From the NCBI GenBank assembly GCA_035693165.1, contig DASSGZ010000142.1, positions 1-17,317 on the forward strand: a DNA stretch of 17,317 nt, in the 5' to 3' direction. The notes below the pieces were generated by a model. It saw only the letters and a list, made by a program, of their open reading frames with translations, did no database searches and was not told where the DNA came from. Made by a program: the position numbers and the translations under genes. This document shows positions 1 through 7,719 of the stretch, piece by piece. The DNA is from JAICKM01 sp035693165. GTDB lineage: Bacteria; Chloroflexota; Chloroflexia; QHBQ01; JAICKM01. How positions within the stretch are numbered: position 1 is the stretch's first letter; every line of letters starts with the position of its first letter.

Positions 1-2192
1 CGTATGGGCGGCGCGCGGCGGGGTCGACCCGTCGCGGTACGGCGGCGCACCACGAGCGCGCACCCGATCAGCCAGGCCGGCCCGGCGGCCAGCCCGGCCA
101 GCGAGAGGCCCGCGCCCAGTCGCACACTGGCCGGCGCGTAGCTGTAGACCCACCGGTGCGCGCCGGACGGCACATGCACGGCGGGCAGCACGCCGTCAAT
201 CGCCAGCAGGGGCACTGGTTGGCCGTCGAGCCGGGCGACCCAGCCCGGAAAGGCGGGCGTGCCGAAGACCAGGATGCCGCCGCGCGAGTCGATGGTGCCG
301 GACCATTGCTCGGCCTGCCGCGCGGTGACGCGCACGGTGGCGGCGAGCGGTTGCAGATCGGCGAAGGCGGGCAGGCGGCCACCGGGGCCGGGGGCGACGA
401 GATAAGCCGGCCCCGCGTTGGCCTGGTTGCGATAGATCAGGGTGCCGTCCACCTGATCGACCTGGACCAGGCGGGTATCGGTGAGGGGTACCCGCGAGAG
501 CACCGTGCCGATGTCGAACAGGCCCAGCAGCCGGGCGTCGGGCTGCGCGGCGCGGGATGTGGGGTAGCCAGGATCGTACACCTCAAAGGGCGGCACCGCC
601 AGCTCGTAGTCGGGGAAGCTGTAGCCCCCGGCGCGTTGCATGAACGTGACGTAGGGCTGGATCAGCAGCGGGTCCCAGCCGTCGGCCAGATCGACATGCA
701 ACTCGACGGCGGGCAGTTGCCGCACGTTGCGCTGGACGCCGTAGATGCGGTCGGTCCCGGCGATCTCCGCCGCGCGCCGCTCCAGGGCCGACGGCTCGAT
801 CCGCGGCTGCACCGCATCGACATGGGCCAGCCCCTGGTCGGCCACGATGAGGCTGATCGCCAGCAGGATGCCCCCCACCGCGCCCACGGCGGCCAGGGTG
901 CGTTCGCCGCTGCGGCGGATGGCGGCGATGACGGCGTCCGCGCCCAGCCCGGACAGCAGCGCGATACCGAGCAGCCCCACGAACCAGATGCGCGCCAGCC
1001 CGCGGAACAGGTCGAAGCTGGGCAGCACCGCCGCCGCCAGCCGGTAGACCGGCGAGGAGACGCCCAGCGCCAGCCCGGCCACCAGCGCCACGCCCAGCAC
1101 GATCGGGATGCCGGCCCGGCGCCGCGCCGCCACCCCCACGCCCGCCAGGGCCAGGATGCCCAGGCCGGGATCGAAGATCGCCTCATGCGGCACCGGCGAG
1201 GGGATGCGGAAGCCCACCAGGGCGCCCAGGAAGGGCAGCAGGTCGAGCGCGTCGGTGCTGCGCACCGTCTGCTCACGGGTGGAGTGGGCGGTGAACTCCA
1301 GCAGCGGCACGAGATGTACGGCGGCCAGCAACCCGGCCAGCACCCCCGCCGCCGCCAGGCCCGCGACGGATGCCGCCAGCGCGCGCCCCCCCGCGGTGCG
1401 CCCACGTACAGATAAGAGGGCTAGCGACAGCCCGGCGGCCAGCAGCCCGCCATAATAGGCCATCTGCGGGTGCCCGGCCAGCGCCATCAGCGCCAGCGCG
1501 CCGCCCAGCGGCACCGCCCAACGCGCGGGATCGCGCACCGTCGCCCAGCACAGCAGCGCCACCCACGGGAACCAGGCCACCGTCTGCACGATGGTCACAT
1601 GCCCGGCGCCCAGGTGGCCGATCAGCCGGGGCGTCGCCATGAAGGCCAGCGCGGCGACCAGGGCCGCCGGGGGCGAGAGTCGCAACGCCAGGCGCCCCAG
1701 CACCAGCACGCCCAGCCCGGCCAGCAGCAGGTGCCCGGCGAGCAGCACGAAGAAGTAATCGCGCACATCCAGCAGGTTGACCAGTTGCGTCGGAGGATAG
1801 AACAGGGCCGCCAGCGGATCGGCGGCCAGCGGGCGCCCGCCGCCGTAGAACGGGTTCCAGAGCGGCAGCCGGTGGGCCTGGGCCACCGTGTCTTTCAGCA
1901 CCAGCGCGCTGGGCCAGTGGCTGATCATCAGGTCGCTCAGGTCCGAGACGCCCGGCAAGACTGCCCGATCCACCGGCGCGGGCCAGAGCAGCACGCCGAT
2001 CATGAGCAGCAGCGCGGCACAGGACCCACCCCAGTCGATCAACCGGGCGGGCAGGCTACCGGGCCGGGGACGGGTAGGCGTGGGTGGCTCGTTAGATGCC
2101 CCTTTAGGGGCAGGCGCCGGTACGGCGTCCGGCGCGCCTTCCCCGGCCAGGGGCGCCAGGGTTGGCGAATCGGGGGCGGGCAGGTTATTCAT
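1..2192 (-). CDS. YfhO-like multi-pass membrane protein (3' end off window)
   Basis: The minus strand is open from an ATG at 2192 to the window edge, 730 codons with no stop, so the gene is partial at its C-terminus. A Pro/Ala-rich cytoplasmic head (1-48) precedes many hydrophobic segments (about 55-72, 145-185, 198-215, 226-258, 268-298, 338-380, 400-450). Family-like motifs are LPLWNPFYGGGRPLAADP (109-126), GHPQMAYYG (240-248) and FDLFRGLARIW (393-403). A soluble extracytoplasmic part (about 455-685) ends in a beta domain with FPGWVARLDGQPVPL (648-662), typical of YfhO C-termini. One more membrane helix (about 690-715) and an Arg-rich tail suggest the stop is only a little beyond the edge. 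YfhO proteins are GT-C-like and are linked to glycosylation of cell-envelope polymers; the exact substrate is unknown. An in-frame TGA lies just upstream of the ATG, so the start cannot be much earlier. No clear Shine-Dalgarno was seen. Confidence 0.85.
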   Translation of the reverse strand, partial: MNNLPAPDSPTLAPLAGEGAPDAVPAPAPKGASNEPPTPTRPRPGSLPARLIDWGGSCAALLLMIGVLLWPAPVDRAVLPGVSDLSDLMISHWPSALVLKDTVAQAHRLPLWNPFYGGGRPLAADPLAALFYPPTQLVNLLDVRDYFFVLLAGHLLLAGLGVLVLGRLALRLSPPAALVAALAFMATPRLIGHLGAGHVTIVQTVAWFPWVALLCWATVRDPARWAVPLGGALALMALAGHPQMAYYGGLLAAGLSLALLSVRGRTAGGRALAASVAGLAAAGVLAGLLAAVHLVPLLEFTAHSTREQTVRSTDALDLLPFLGALVGFRIPSPVPHEAIFDPGLGILALAGVGVAARRRAGIPIVLGVALVAGLALGVSSPVYRLAAAVLPSFDLFRGLARIWFVGLLGIALLSGLGADAVIAAIRRSGERTLAAVGAVGGILLAISLIVADQGLAHVDAVQPRIEPSALERRAAEIAGTDRIYGVQRNVRQLPAVELHVDLADGWDPLLIQPYVTFMQRAGGYSFPDYELAVPPFEVYDPGYPTSRAAQPDARLLGLFDIGTVLSRVPLTDTRLVQVDQVDGTLIYRNQANAGPAYLVAPGPGGRLPAFADLQPLAATVRVTARQAEQWSGTIDSRGGILVFGTPAFPGWVARLDGQPVPLLAIDGVLPAVHVPSGAHRWVYSYAPASVRLGAGLSLAGLAAGPAWLIGCALVVRRRTATGRPRRAPPI

Positions 2193-2195
2193 AGC

Positions 2196-2247
2196 GTGGC
2201 ACAGGCCGCAGGTTCATAGCCGTTGCCGGCAGCAAGCGCTGTGCCAC
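2196..2247. other. Inverted repeat in the leader of the YfhO-like gene
   Basis: Perfect 9-base arms GTGGCACAG (2196-2204) and CTGTGCCAC (2239-2247) enclose 34 bases. The inner arm ends only four bases before the ATG at 2192. In the minus-strand transcript this could fold just before the start codon and limit ribosome access. No known riboswitch class was recognised. Confidence 0.4.
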
Positions 2248-2297
2248 TCCCCCCGGCGATAGGCGGTGCCGGTAGCCGGCCACGGTGATTTTGCGCT

Positions 2298-2754
2298 GTA
2301 GGGGCCGGTTTGAAACCGGCCCGTCGCTACGCTGAAAACAGGCCGGGCGCGTGGGGCGGCAAGGCGGGTTTGAAACCCGCCCCTACACCGCCATCCCGGC
2401 CTGTTTATCGTCCGTGGCGTGCCGTAGGCACATGATTGGCTCAGGGGAATCCGCCCCGGATTCTGCGTTGTAGGGGCCGGTTTGAAACCGGCCCGCCGCC
2501 CGTCAGCGGTGTAGGGGCCGGTTTCAAACCGGCCCGCGGCTACGCTGAAAACAGGCCGGGCGCGTGGGGCGGCAAGGCGGGTTTGAAACCGGCCCCTACA
2601 CCGCCATCCCGGCCTGTTTATCGTCTGTGGCGTGCCGTAGGCACATGATTGGCTCAGGGGAATCCGCCCCGGATTCTGCGGGGTAGGGGCCCGTTTGAAA
2701 CCGGCCCGCCGCCCGTCAGCGGTGTAGGGGCCGGTTTGAAACCGACCCGCCGCT
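2298..2754. repeat. 213-base tandem duplication made of GTAGGGGC palindromes
   Basis: This fills most of the 578-base gap 2193-2770, which has no convincing gene. Copy 1 is 2298-2510 and copy 2 is 2511-2723, followed by a 31-base start of a third copy (2724-2754). Comparison by eye gives 8 differences in 213 positions. Each unit holds three short palindromes. The main type starts GTAGGG and has 10-base arms GGGCCGGTTT / AAACCGGCCC around one central base (2298, 2470, 2511, 2683 and 2724). The other type (2363-2386, 2576-2599) is in the opposite orientation and ends in CCCCTAC. At 2511 the central base is C instead of G, and the palindromes at 2576 and 2683 each carry one arm mismatch. The position downstream of the transferase gene on the minus strand suggests a role in transcript end formation, but there is no T-tract. 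Confidence 0.9.
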
Positions 2755-2770
2755 TAGCGGGAGGAGGCGG

Positions 2771-3853
2771 TTAGCGGCGCGGGCCGAACTGGGGCCGCCC
2801 CTGCGGCTCGACCACCTTGGGGTTCGTGTCGATCAGCGGCACCTGCTCCAGCCGCCAGAAGGCGACCGTCGCCAGCACCCCGACCAGCCCGGCCAGCACC
2901 TGCGCCTCGGTCACACCGATGTTCATCACCGTGATGGCAGCCACGCCGAGCAGGCAACAGACGAGGTAGAGGATCAGCACGGCCTCGCGCCGGGTCGCGC
3001 CCAATGCGACGAGCCGGTGCGAGGTATGGTCGCGCCCGCCCCGTGTGATGGGCAGCCCGCGCCGCAGCCGCGAGATGCTGACCAGCGTGGTGTCGAAAAT
3101 GGGCAAGCCCAGCACGAGCAGCGGGATCACCCAGGTCACGGCCTGGTGGTCGATGGGCACGCCGGTGATCGGGTCGTAGAGCACCGGGAAGCGCAGTTTC
3201 AGGGCCACGGCGGACAGCAAGAACCCGAGAAAGAGGCTGCCGGTGTCGCCCATGAAGATGTGGCCCGGCTTGAAGTTGTAGTAGAGGAACCCGATGCAGG
3301 CGCCGGCCAGGGCGAGCGCGAACGGCGCCACCAGCCGCTGGCCGCTCATCATCGCCAGCAGGAAGATGAAAAAGGCGGCCCAGGTGGCAACGCCGCCCGC
3401 CAGGCCGTCCATATTATCCATCAGGTTGAGCGCGTTGGTGATGCCGACCACCCAGAGGATCGTCGCCGCCGTGTTCAGCACGTCGTTGTGCAGGAAGTGG
3501 ACGCTGGTGCCGAAAGCGACCATCAGCCCGGCGGCCACGATCTGGCCGAAGAGCTTGAAGGCCGGCTTCATGCCCCAGCGGTCGTCCCACAGGCCGACCA
3601 GCGAGGCCACCGTGGCCCCGACGATGATGCTGCCGAACTGCTGGACGAAAGGCGCGGTGTCGAACAGCAGCAGGGTCAGCACAAAGCCTGCCCAGATCGC
3701 CATGCCGCCGAGCAGCGGCACCGGGTTGGCGTGGACCTTGCGCGCGTTGGGCGAGTCGGTGACGCCAAACCGGGTGGCCGCGCTGCGCACCAGCGGGGTC
3801 ACGAACAGCACAATGGCAACCGCCGTCAACAGGATCGCCGCGTACTGGATCAT
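2771..3853 (-). CDS. WecA/TagO-like undecaprenyl-phosphate sugar-1-phosphate transferase
   Basis: This 360-residue polytopic membrane enzyme of the MraY/WecA/TagO (GT4-like) family would transfer a HexNAc-1-phosphate from a UDP-sugar to undecaprenyl phosphate. That is the priming step for surface glycan, teichoic-acid-like polymer or O-antigen synthesis. Family motifs: RKVHANPVPLLGG (38-50), WDDRWG (89-94), NALNLMDNMDGLAG (140-153, the Asp-rich catalytic region), GHIFMGDTGS (197-206), PIFDT (251-255) and DHTSHR (275-280), the His-containing loop typical of WecA/TagO rather than MraY. About ten or eleven hydrophobic helices are visible. The ATG at 3853 is preferred over a TTG two codons upstream because GGGAG lies 8 bases before the ATG but only about 2 before the TTG. 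It follows the Wzy/TPR gene by 21 bases and is probably co-transcribed with it. The sugar (GlcNAc or other) cannot be read from sequence. Confidence 0.93.
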   Translation of the reverse strand: MIQYAAILLTAVAIVLFVTPLVRSAATRFGVTDSPNARKVHANPVPLLGGMAIWAGFVLTLLLFDTAPFVQQFGSIIVGATVASLVGLWDDRWGMKPAFKLFGQIVAAGLMVAFGTSVHFLHNDVLNTAATILWVVGITNALNLMDNMDGLAGGVATWAAFFIFLLAMMSGQRLVAPFALALAGACIGFLYYNFKPGHIFMGDTGSLFLGFLLSAVALKLRFPVLYDPITGVPIDHQAVTWVIPLLVLGLPIFDTTLVSISRLRRGLPITRGGRDHTSHRLVALGATRREAVLILYLVCCLLGVAAITVMNIGVTEAQVLAGLVGVLATVAFWRLEQVPLIDTNPKVVEPQGRPQFGPRR

Positions 3854-3874
3854 GCCCAAGTCTCCCTGGTCCGG

Positions 3875-6800
3875 CTAGGACCGGCCAAGCTTCTGCTTGA
3901 GGCGCTGCACCTCGGAGCGCAAGCTGTTGATCGTGCTGCTCATATCGCTTTGCCCGGTGAGCGGCGTGCAGACCGTCGTCTTGGACGGATCGGCGTTCGG
4001 GTCGGTGCTCGCCCGCAGCAGATCGCACGACTTGGCATAGGGGTCGTTCGGGTTGCAGTCGGCCACGGCCAGCGCCGCTTCGAGCATGTTCAGCGCCTTC
4101 TCGTCCTGCCCGGTGTCGCGGTAGAGCATACCCAGGTTTTGCAGGTTGAAGAAGTCGTTGCATTGCAACTGCACAGCGCGCTCGAACTGAGTGATCGCGT
4201 CGGCGGTCTTGTTCAGCTTCCACTCGATATAGCCGAGCGCGGCGCGCGCCTGCACCGGCTCGTCGGGGTTGGCGGGGTTCTCCTGCTTGGCCTTCACCGC
4301 CGAACTGATCACCTCCTGGTAGCCCGCGGCCAGCACCGGCAGCGCGTCGTGCCGGTTCAGGAAGTCGATGCGCTTCTCGAAATCGGTGTCCTGCAACTGG
4401 CCGGGCGCCAGCTTGACCGTCGCCGCGTAATCGGCGGCGGCGGCCTTCGCCTCCTGGGTTGCCGAAAGCGTGTAGGTGGCCGACATTTCCTGGGTCACGC
4501 CGGGCTGCTGGGCCAGCGCCTCGTAGCGCTCGCCGCTGCTGCGCTCGATCTCGGCGGCGATGAACGGCGTCTGCTCATAGCGGTCGTCCATCTGCTGCGA
4601 GCCGCGGATCGCCTTGAGCGCGTCGTCAGTGCGCCCGCCCTTGGCGTAGGCCAGCGCGAGTTCGTTCCAGATCTCGGCGTTGCCGGGGCTGAGCGTGTGC
4701 GCCTTCTCGTACTCTGCTATGCCCTGGGCATACTTCTGCGCCGCCTGGCCGGCTTGCGTGCTGTCCTGGGCCAGCGTGTCGCCCCAGTACATGTAGAGGC
4801 GGCCCAGGTTGGCGTAATGGTCGGTGTTGAGCGGGTTCAGCGACTCCGCCGTCAGCAGGGCCGACTGCGCGCGGGTCAGCAACTGTTCGGGCGGCGGGCT
4901 GCCCTGGAACTGATCCGTGCGCTTCGACCACTCCATGTAGGCGCGGCCCAGGAACAGGTAGTAGAAGTCCTCGTTGGGCGCGATCTGGATCGCCTTCTCG
5001 TAGGGGCCGATGGCGTTGGGCCAGCGCTGGGCGTTGTCATAGGCCAGGCCCTGCTTGTAGAACATGTCGGCCTTGACCAGGTTGACGTTCAGCCCGATGA
5101 CCACCAGCAGGGCGACGGCGGTCAGCGCGCCGTAGAGCACGAGCATCCCCGGCTGGCCCAGGGCATAGCTGCCCACGCGGCTCATGGCGCGCAGGTTGGG
5201 GCGCGCGCCCCCCGCGCCGCGTCCGGCGGGCGCGATGCGGCCCCCGGCGCCCGGCGGGGTGCCCCCCGCCGCCCGCCGCGCGGCTGCCGATCCCGTGGCC
5301 GGTGCAACCGCGGCGTAGCCCTTCTTCCCCGCGGGAACCGCGCCCCGGCCATTGGGCTTCGCCGCTCCGGCGACGGCCACGCCGCGCGCCGGCACCGCGG
5401 CCACCGCTTCCTCGTGCCCGTTGCCGGCGGCGGCTGCCACCGGGGCCAGGGCGGGCGCCCCGTCCAGCGCCGCGCCGTCGGTCGCGCCGGCCCCCGCGGG
5501 CACCGGCGTATCCTGGCGTAGGTAGTCGTTGAGCACGTAGCCCAGCACCACGGTCATAGCGATCGCCATATAGAAGTAGGTGTAGGTGGCCGCGATCTGG
5601 ATGCCGGTGACGAGTTCGCCGACATGCGCGACCCCCGTCGCCAGCAGGCCGATCAGCAGCAACTGGTCATGGAGTCCCGGCGCCTTGCGCAGCGCGCGCA
5701 CGGCGTACCAGACGAACGCGCCGACCAGGAACAGGTAGGCCACCAACCCCAGCAGGCCCATGGTCACGGCCTGGTCGAAGAACACGTCGTGGCTGCGGTC
5801 GGGCGTCGCGTTGCGCAACTCCCAGTGGGCCAGGTCGGGCGGGTAGAACTTGTTGTAGGCTACATACATCGACTCCGGTCCCCAGCCGACGATCATGCGA
5901 ACGGGGTCGGACGTGATGAGATTCCAGGCGCCGCCCCAGATCAGCGTACGCACCTTGCCGGTGCCCTCATCGATCTGCGAGATCAGGCCCAGGCGCCCGA
6001 TATACTTGATGTCGCGCCAGGAGGCGATGGGCGAATCGGGCAGGTTGAACACGACCAGGAAGGCGCCGAACAGCACGGTGAGGGCCAGCACCCCCGCGAA
6101 CGCCTTGAACATGCGCCGCCGCAGCAGGTAGGCGAAGCCGAACACCACCAGGCCCAGCAGCAGCCCGAGTTCGGGGCCGCGGCTCTGGGTGAGGAAGATG
6201 ACCAGCACCTGCACGACCATCAGCACCGGCAGCCCGACCACCTGCAGCGTGTTCATCAGGTGCCGGCTTTGCTTGGGCATAGCATAGAGGTAAGTTAGCG
6301 CGTAGAAGATAAAGATGGCGCCCGGCAGCACGATCCACTGCGAGAAGTCGGGCGTTTGTCGCGTGCCGACGATATAGATCGCGCCCAGCAGTACCAGGAT
6401 CTGCAGCAGCGGGGCGATGATCATCACCAGGGGCGGCACGCCGGGATCGCTCTCGGCGGCGCGGCGCCCGGCGGGCGCGATCTGGCTGACCACCGAGTTG
6501 GCGGCCCAGGCGAGCGCTAGCGCACCCACCAGCACCAGCCCCCACATCAGGAAGTCGAGCGCCAGGTTGGGCGCCTGTTGCAGCGCATCGATGCTGTTGC
6601 CGGTGATCACGCCGGTGTACTGGATGAAAATCAGCAGGAAGACTGCCCCGCTGCCGATGATCACCAGCGGCCAGGGGTCGCCCTCCGGCGCGTCCGGCGC
6701 CTGGTCCACGGTGCCCGCGCGCCGCTCGGCCAGGGCCGCCATCCAGCGTTGCAGGGTCAGCGGCACGATCATGATCAGGTAGGCGGCGACGAAGATGGCG

Positions 6801-7384
6801 TTGCCCAGCGTCGAGGCGACGCGGGTTTGCACATCGCCGGCCCAGGGTAGGGGATCGGCGCCGCTGGCCTGCATCAGCCCATAGCCCGCCACCGGGATGC
6901 TGGTGACGATGGCGAAGGTGATCAGCCGCTCTAACTGGGCGCGCGAGCGCATGTTCGCCAGGATCATCAACGCCAGCGCGATATACGTGTACTGGGTGAT
7001 CGTGCCCTGCATGCGCTGGTATGAGCCGAAGAACGAGGTCAGCGGCACCACCGATACGACGGTGGACAGGAGATAGACGAAGGCGTAGATCGCGATCGGC
7101 ACGACCATCGGCACGCGGCCCAGGCGCGGCAGCCAGCCGGGCGCCGCCTCTTCTAGCGCCGCCGTGCCGCGCTTGCCCGCGCTACGGTTCGCCAGAGCGC
7201 CCTCGATCAGCTTCACGAACCACGCGACCAGCATCATCAGCACGATGTTGCGCAACATGCTGATCTTGTCCGGCTCGAACACGCGGCTGCTGTAGACGTT
7301 GAAGTAGAGGGGAGTGAAGACCGCTGCCGCCAGCCAACCGGCCTCGATGATCCGGTCACAAATCAGACCGAGTTTGCTCTGCAC
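3875..7384 (-). CDS. O-antigen ligase-like (Wzy_C) membrane protein fused to TPR domain
   Basis: This 1169-residue protein has three parts. Residues 1-622 are polytopic membrane with the Wzy_C/O-antigen ligase signature: FLTQSRGPELGLLLGL (397-412), a periplasmic-type loop with GWGPES (500-505), and SHDVFFDQAVTMGLLGL (531-547) with the family's His. Residues about 623-740 are an Ala/Gly/Pro-rich, probably disordered linker. A further membrane helix (about 746-768) leads into TPR units (about 772-804, 852-935, 1042-1105), and a short helix rich in Leu/Lys/Arg ends the protein (1148-1168). Such proteins join or transfer lipid-linked glycan, or glycosylate proteins as in the PglL branch. Four late cysteines (1077, 1110, 1120, 1139) could form disulfides if the TPR part is outside the cell. 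The start is GTG at 7384 with AAAGGAG 8 bases upstream. It is the first gene of an operon with the WecA/TagO-like gene. Polymerase, O-antigen ligase and oligosaccharyltransferase cannot be told apart here. Confidence 0.9.
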   Translation of the reverse strand: MQSKLGLICDRIIEAGWLAAAVFTPLYFNVYSSRVFEPDKISMLRNIVLMMLVAWFVKLIEGALANRSAGKRGTAALEEAAPGWLPRLGRVPMVVPIAIYAFVYLLSTVVSVVPLTSFFGSYQRMQGTITQYTYIALALMILANMRSRAQLERLITFAIVTSIPVAGYGLMQASGADPLPWAGDVQTRVASTLGNAIFVAAYLIMIVPLTLQRWMAALAERRAGTVDQAPDAPEGDPWPLVIIGSGAVFLLIFIQYTGVITGNSIDALQQAPNLALDFLMWGLVLVGALALAWAANSVVSQIAPAGRRAAESDPGVPPLVMIIAPLLQILVLLGAIYIVGTRQTPDFSQWIVLPGAIFIFYALTYLYAMPKQSRHLMNTLQVVGLPVLMVVQVLVIFLTQSRGPELGLLLGLVVFGFAYLLRRRMFKAFAGVLALTVLFGAFLVVFNLPDSPIASWRDIKYIGRLGLISQIDEGTGKVRTLIWGGAWNLITSDPVRMIVGWGPESMYVAYNKFYPPDLAHWELRNATPDRSHDVFFDQAVTMGLLGLVAYLFLVGAFVWYAVRALRKAPGLHDQLLLIGLLATGVAHVGELVTGIQIAATYTYFYMAIAMTVVLGYVLNDYLRQDTPVPAGAGATDGAALDGAPALAPVAAAAGNGHEEAVAAVPARGVAVAGAAKPNGRGAVPAGKKGYAAVAPATGSAAARRAAGGTPPGAGGRIAPAGRGAGGARPNLRAMSRVGSYALGQPGMLVLYGALTAVALLVVIGLNVNLVKADMFYKQGLAYDNAQRWPNAIGPYEKAIQIAPNEDFYYLFLGRAYMEWSKRTDQFQGSPPPEQLLTRAQSALLTAESLNPLNTDHYANLGRLYMYWGDTLAQDSTQAGQAAQKYAQGIAEYEKAHTLSPGNAEIWNELALAYAKGGRTDDALKAIRGSQQMDDRYEQTPFIAAEIERSSGERYEALAQQPGVTQEMSATYTLSATQEAKAAAADYAATVKLAPGQLQDTDFEKRIDFLNRHDALPVLAAGYQEVISSAVKAKQENPANPDEPVQARAALGYIEWKLNKTADAITQFERAVQLQCNDFFNLQNLGMLYRDTGQDEKALNMLEAALAVADCNPNDPYAKSCDLLRASTDPNADPSKTTVCTPLTGQSDMSSTINSLRSEVQRLKQKLGRS

Positions 7385-7399
7385 CTATGCGGCTCCTTT

Positions 7400-7411
7400 A
7401 CATGTACATGT
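7400..7411. promoter_or_regulatory. 12-base perfect palindrome before the Wzy/TPR gene ribosome binding site
   Basis: ACATGTACATGT is a perfect dyad touching the Shine-Dalgarno (7393-7399, AAAGGAG on the minus strand) of the Wzy/TPR gene. It could be an operator or chance; no regulator family is recognised. Confidence 0.25.
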
Positions 7412-7495
7412 TGAGCGTGATCCGAGGCCCAAGGGCAAGGGGAACCCGGTTCGGTGTGGAGAGGTTGACATAACAACCCGTTAAATGCTAGGTGA

Positions 7496-7531
7496 GGGCG
7501 CGCACATGCGCCCGCCGGCCTCGCGGAGGCC
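7496..7531. other. Two small hairpins in the leader of the Wzy/TPR operon
   Basis: GGGCGC (7496-7501) pairs with GCGCCC (7508-7513), and GGCCTC (7517-7522) pairs with GAGGCC (7526-7531). Both lie in the roughly 150-base leader downstream of the proposed minus-strand promoter at 7541-7570. They have no T-tract, so they are not canonical terminators. The rest of the 335-base gap 7385-7719 holds the two divergent promoters and no supported gene. Confidence 0.35.
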
Positions 7532-7540
7532 GTATTCCCC

Positions 7541-7570
7541 ATTGTACCGCAAAGAGGGGGCATTAATCAA
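7541..7570 (-). promoter_or_regulatory. Predicted sigma70-type promoter for the Wzy/TPR - WecA/TagO operon
   Basis: On the minus strand, TTGATT (7565-7570) is followed after 18 bases by TACAAT (7541-7546). The -10 is preceded by GG, the same GGTACAAT context as the proposed recN promoter. Transcription would start near 7534, giving a leader of about 150 bases. Confidence 0.5.
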
Positions 7571-7616
7571 ATACAACCAGGGCCTAACGGTCCAACATCG
7601 TAAGTATCGCGGTAAG

Positions 7617-7645
7617 TTGCACCGGCGAATCAACGTAGCTATAAT
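7617..7645 (+). promoter_or_regulatory. Predicted sigma70 promoter of the DUF488 cassette
   Basis: TTGCAC (7617-7622) and a perfect TATAAT (7640-7645) are separated by exactly 17 bases. The expected start, near 7652, leaves a leader of about 68 bases before the ATG at 7720. This is the clearest promoter in the window and shows that the cassette is an independent transcription unit. Confidence 0.72.
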
Positions 7646-7719
7646 AGGCGACAATTCGCGCCTGTCCCGTACGCAATCATGTGCCGGGTTGCGCCAAACC
7701 GCCAACGCGGAGGGTCGTC

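Noticed and set aside
156..1415. Plus-strand open frame near the left edge
   Set aside because: It is antisense to the YfhO-like gene, which has membrane segments and family motifs; the plus-strand product is low-complexity and Gln/Arg/Gly-rich.
2436..2648. Short plus-strand frame inside the repeat region
   Set aside because: It is made entirely of palindromic repeat sequence and has no ribosome binding site.
2298..2754. Possible CRISPR array
   Set aside because: The repeats are a 213-base tandem duplication with shared, not unique, intervening sequence, and no cas gene is nearby.
3017..5521. Long plus-strand open frame opposite the WecA/TagO-like and Wzy/TPR genes
   Set aside because: The translation is rich in Arg, Gln, His and Gly with no domain, and it lies exactly opposite two genes with clear family motifs; it reflects high GC at third codon positions.
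7465..7489. Perfect TTGACA that might be a plus-strand promoter
   Set aside because: No acceptable -10 lies 16-18 bases downstream (the best are CTAGGT or TAGGTG), while a far better promoter sits at 7617-7645.
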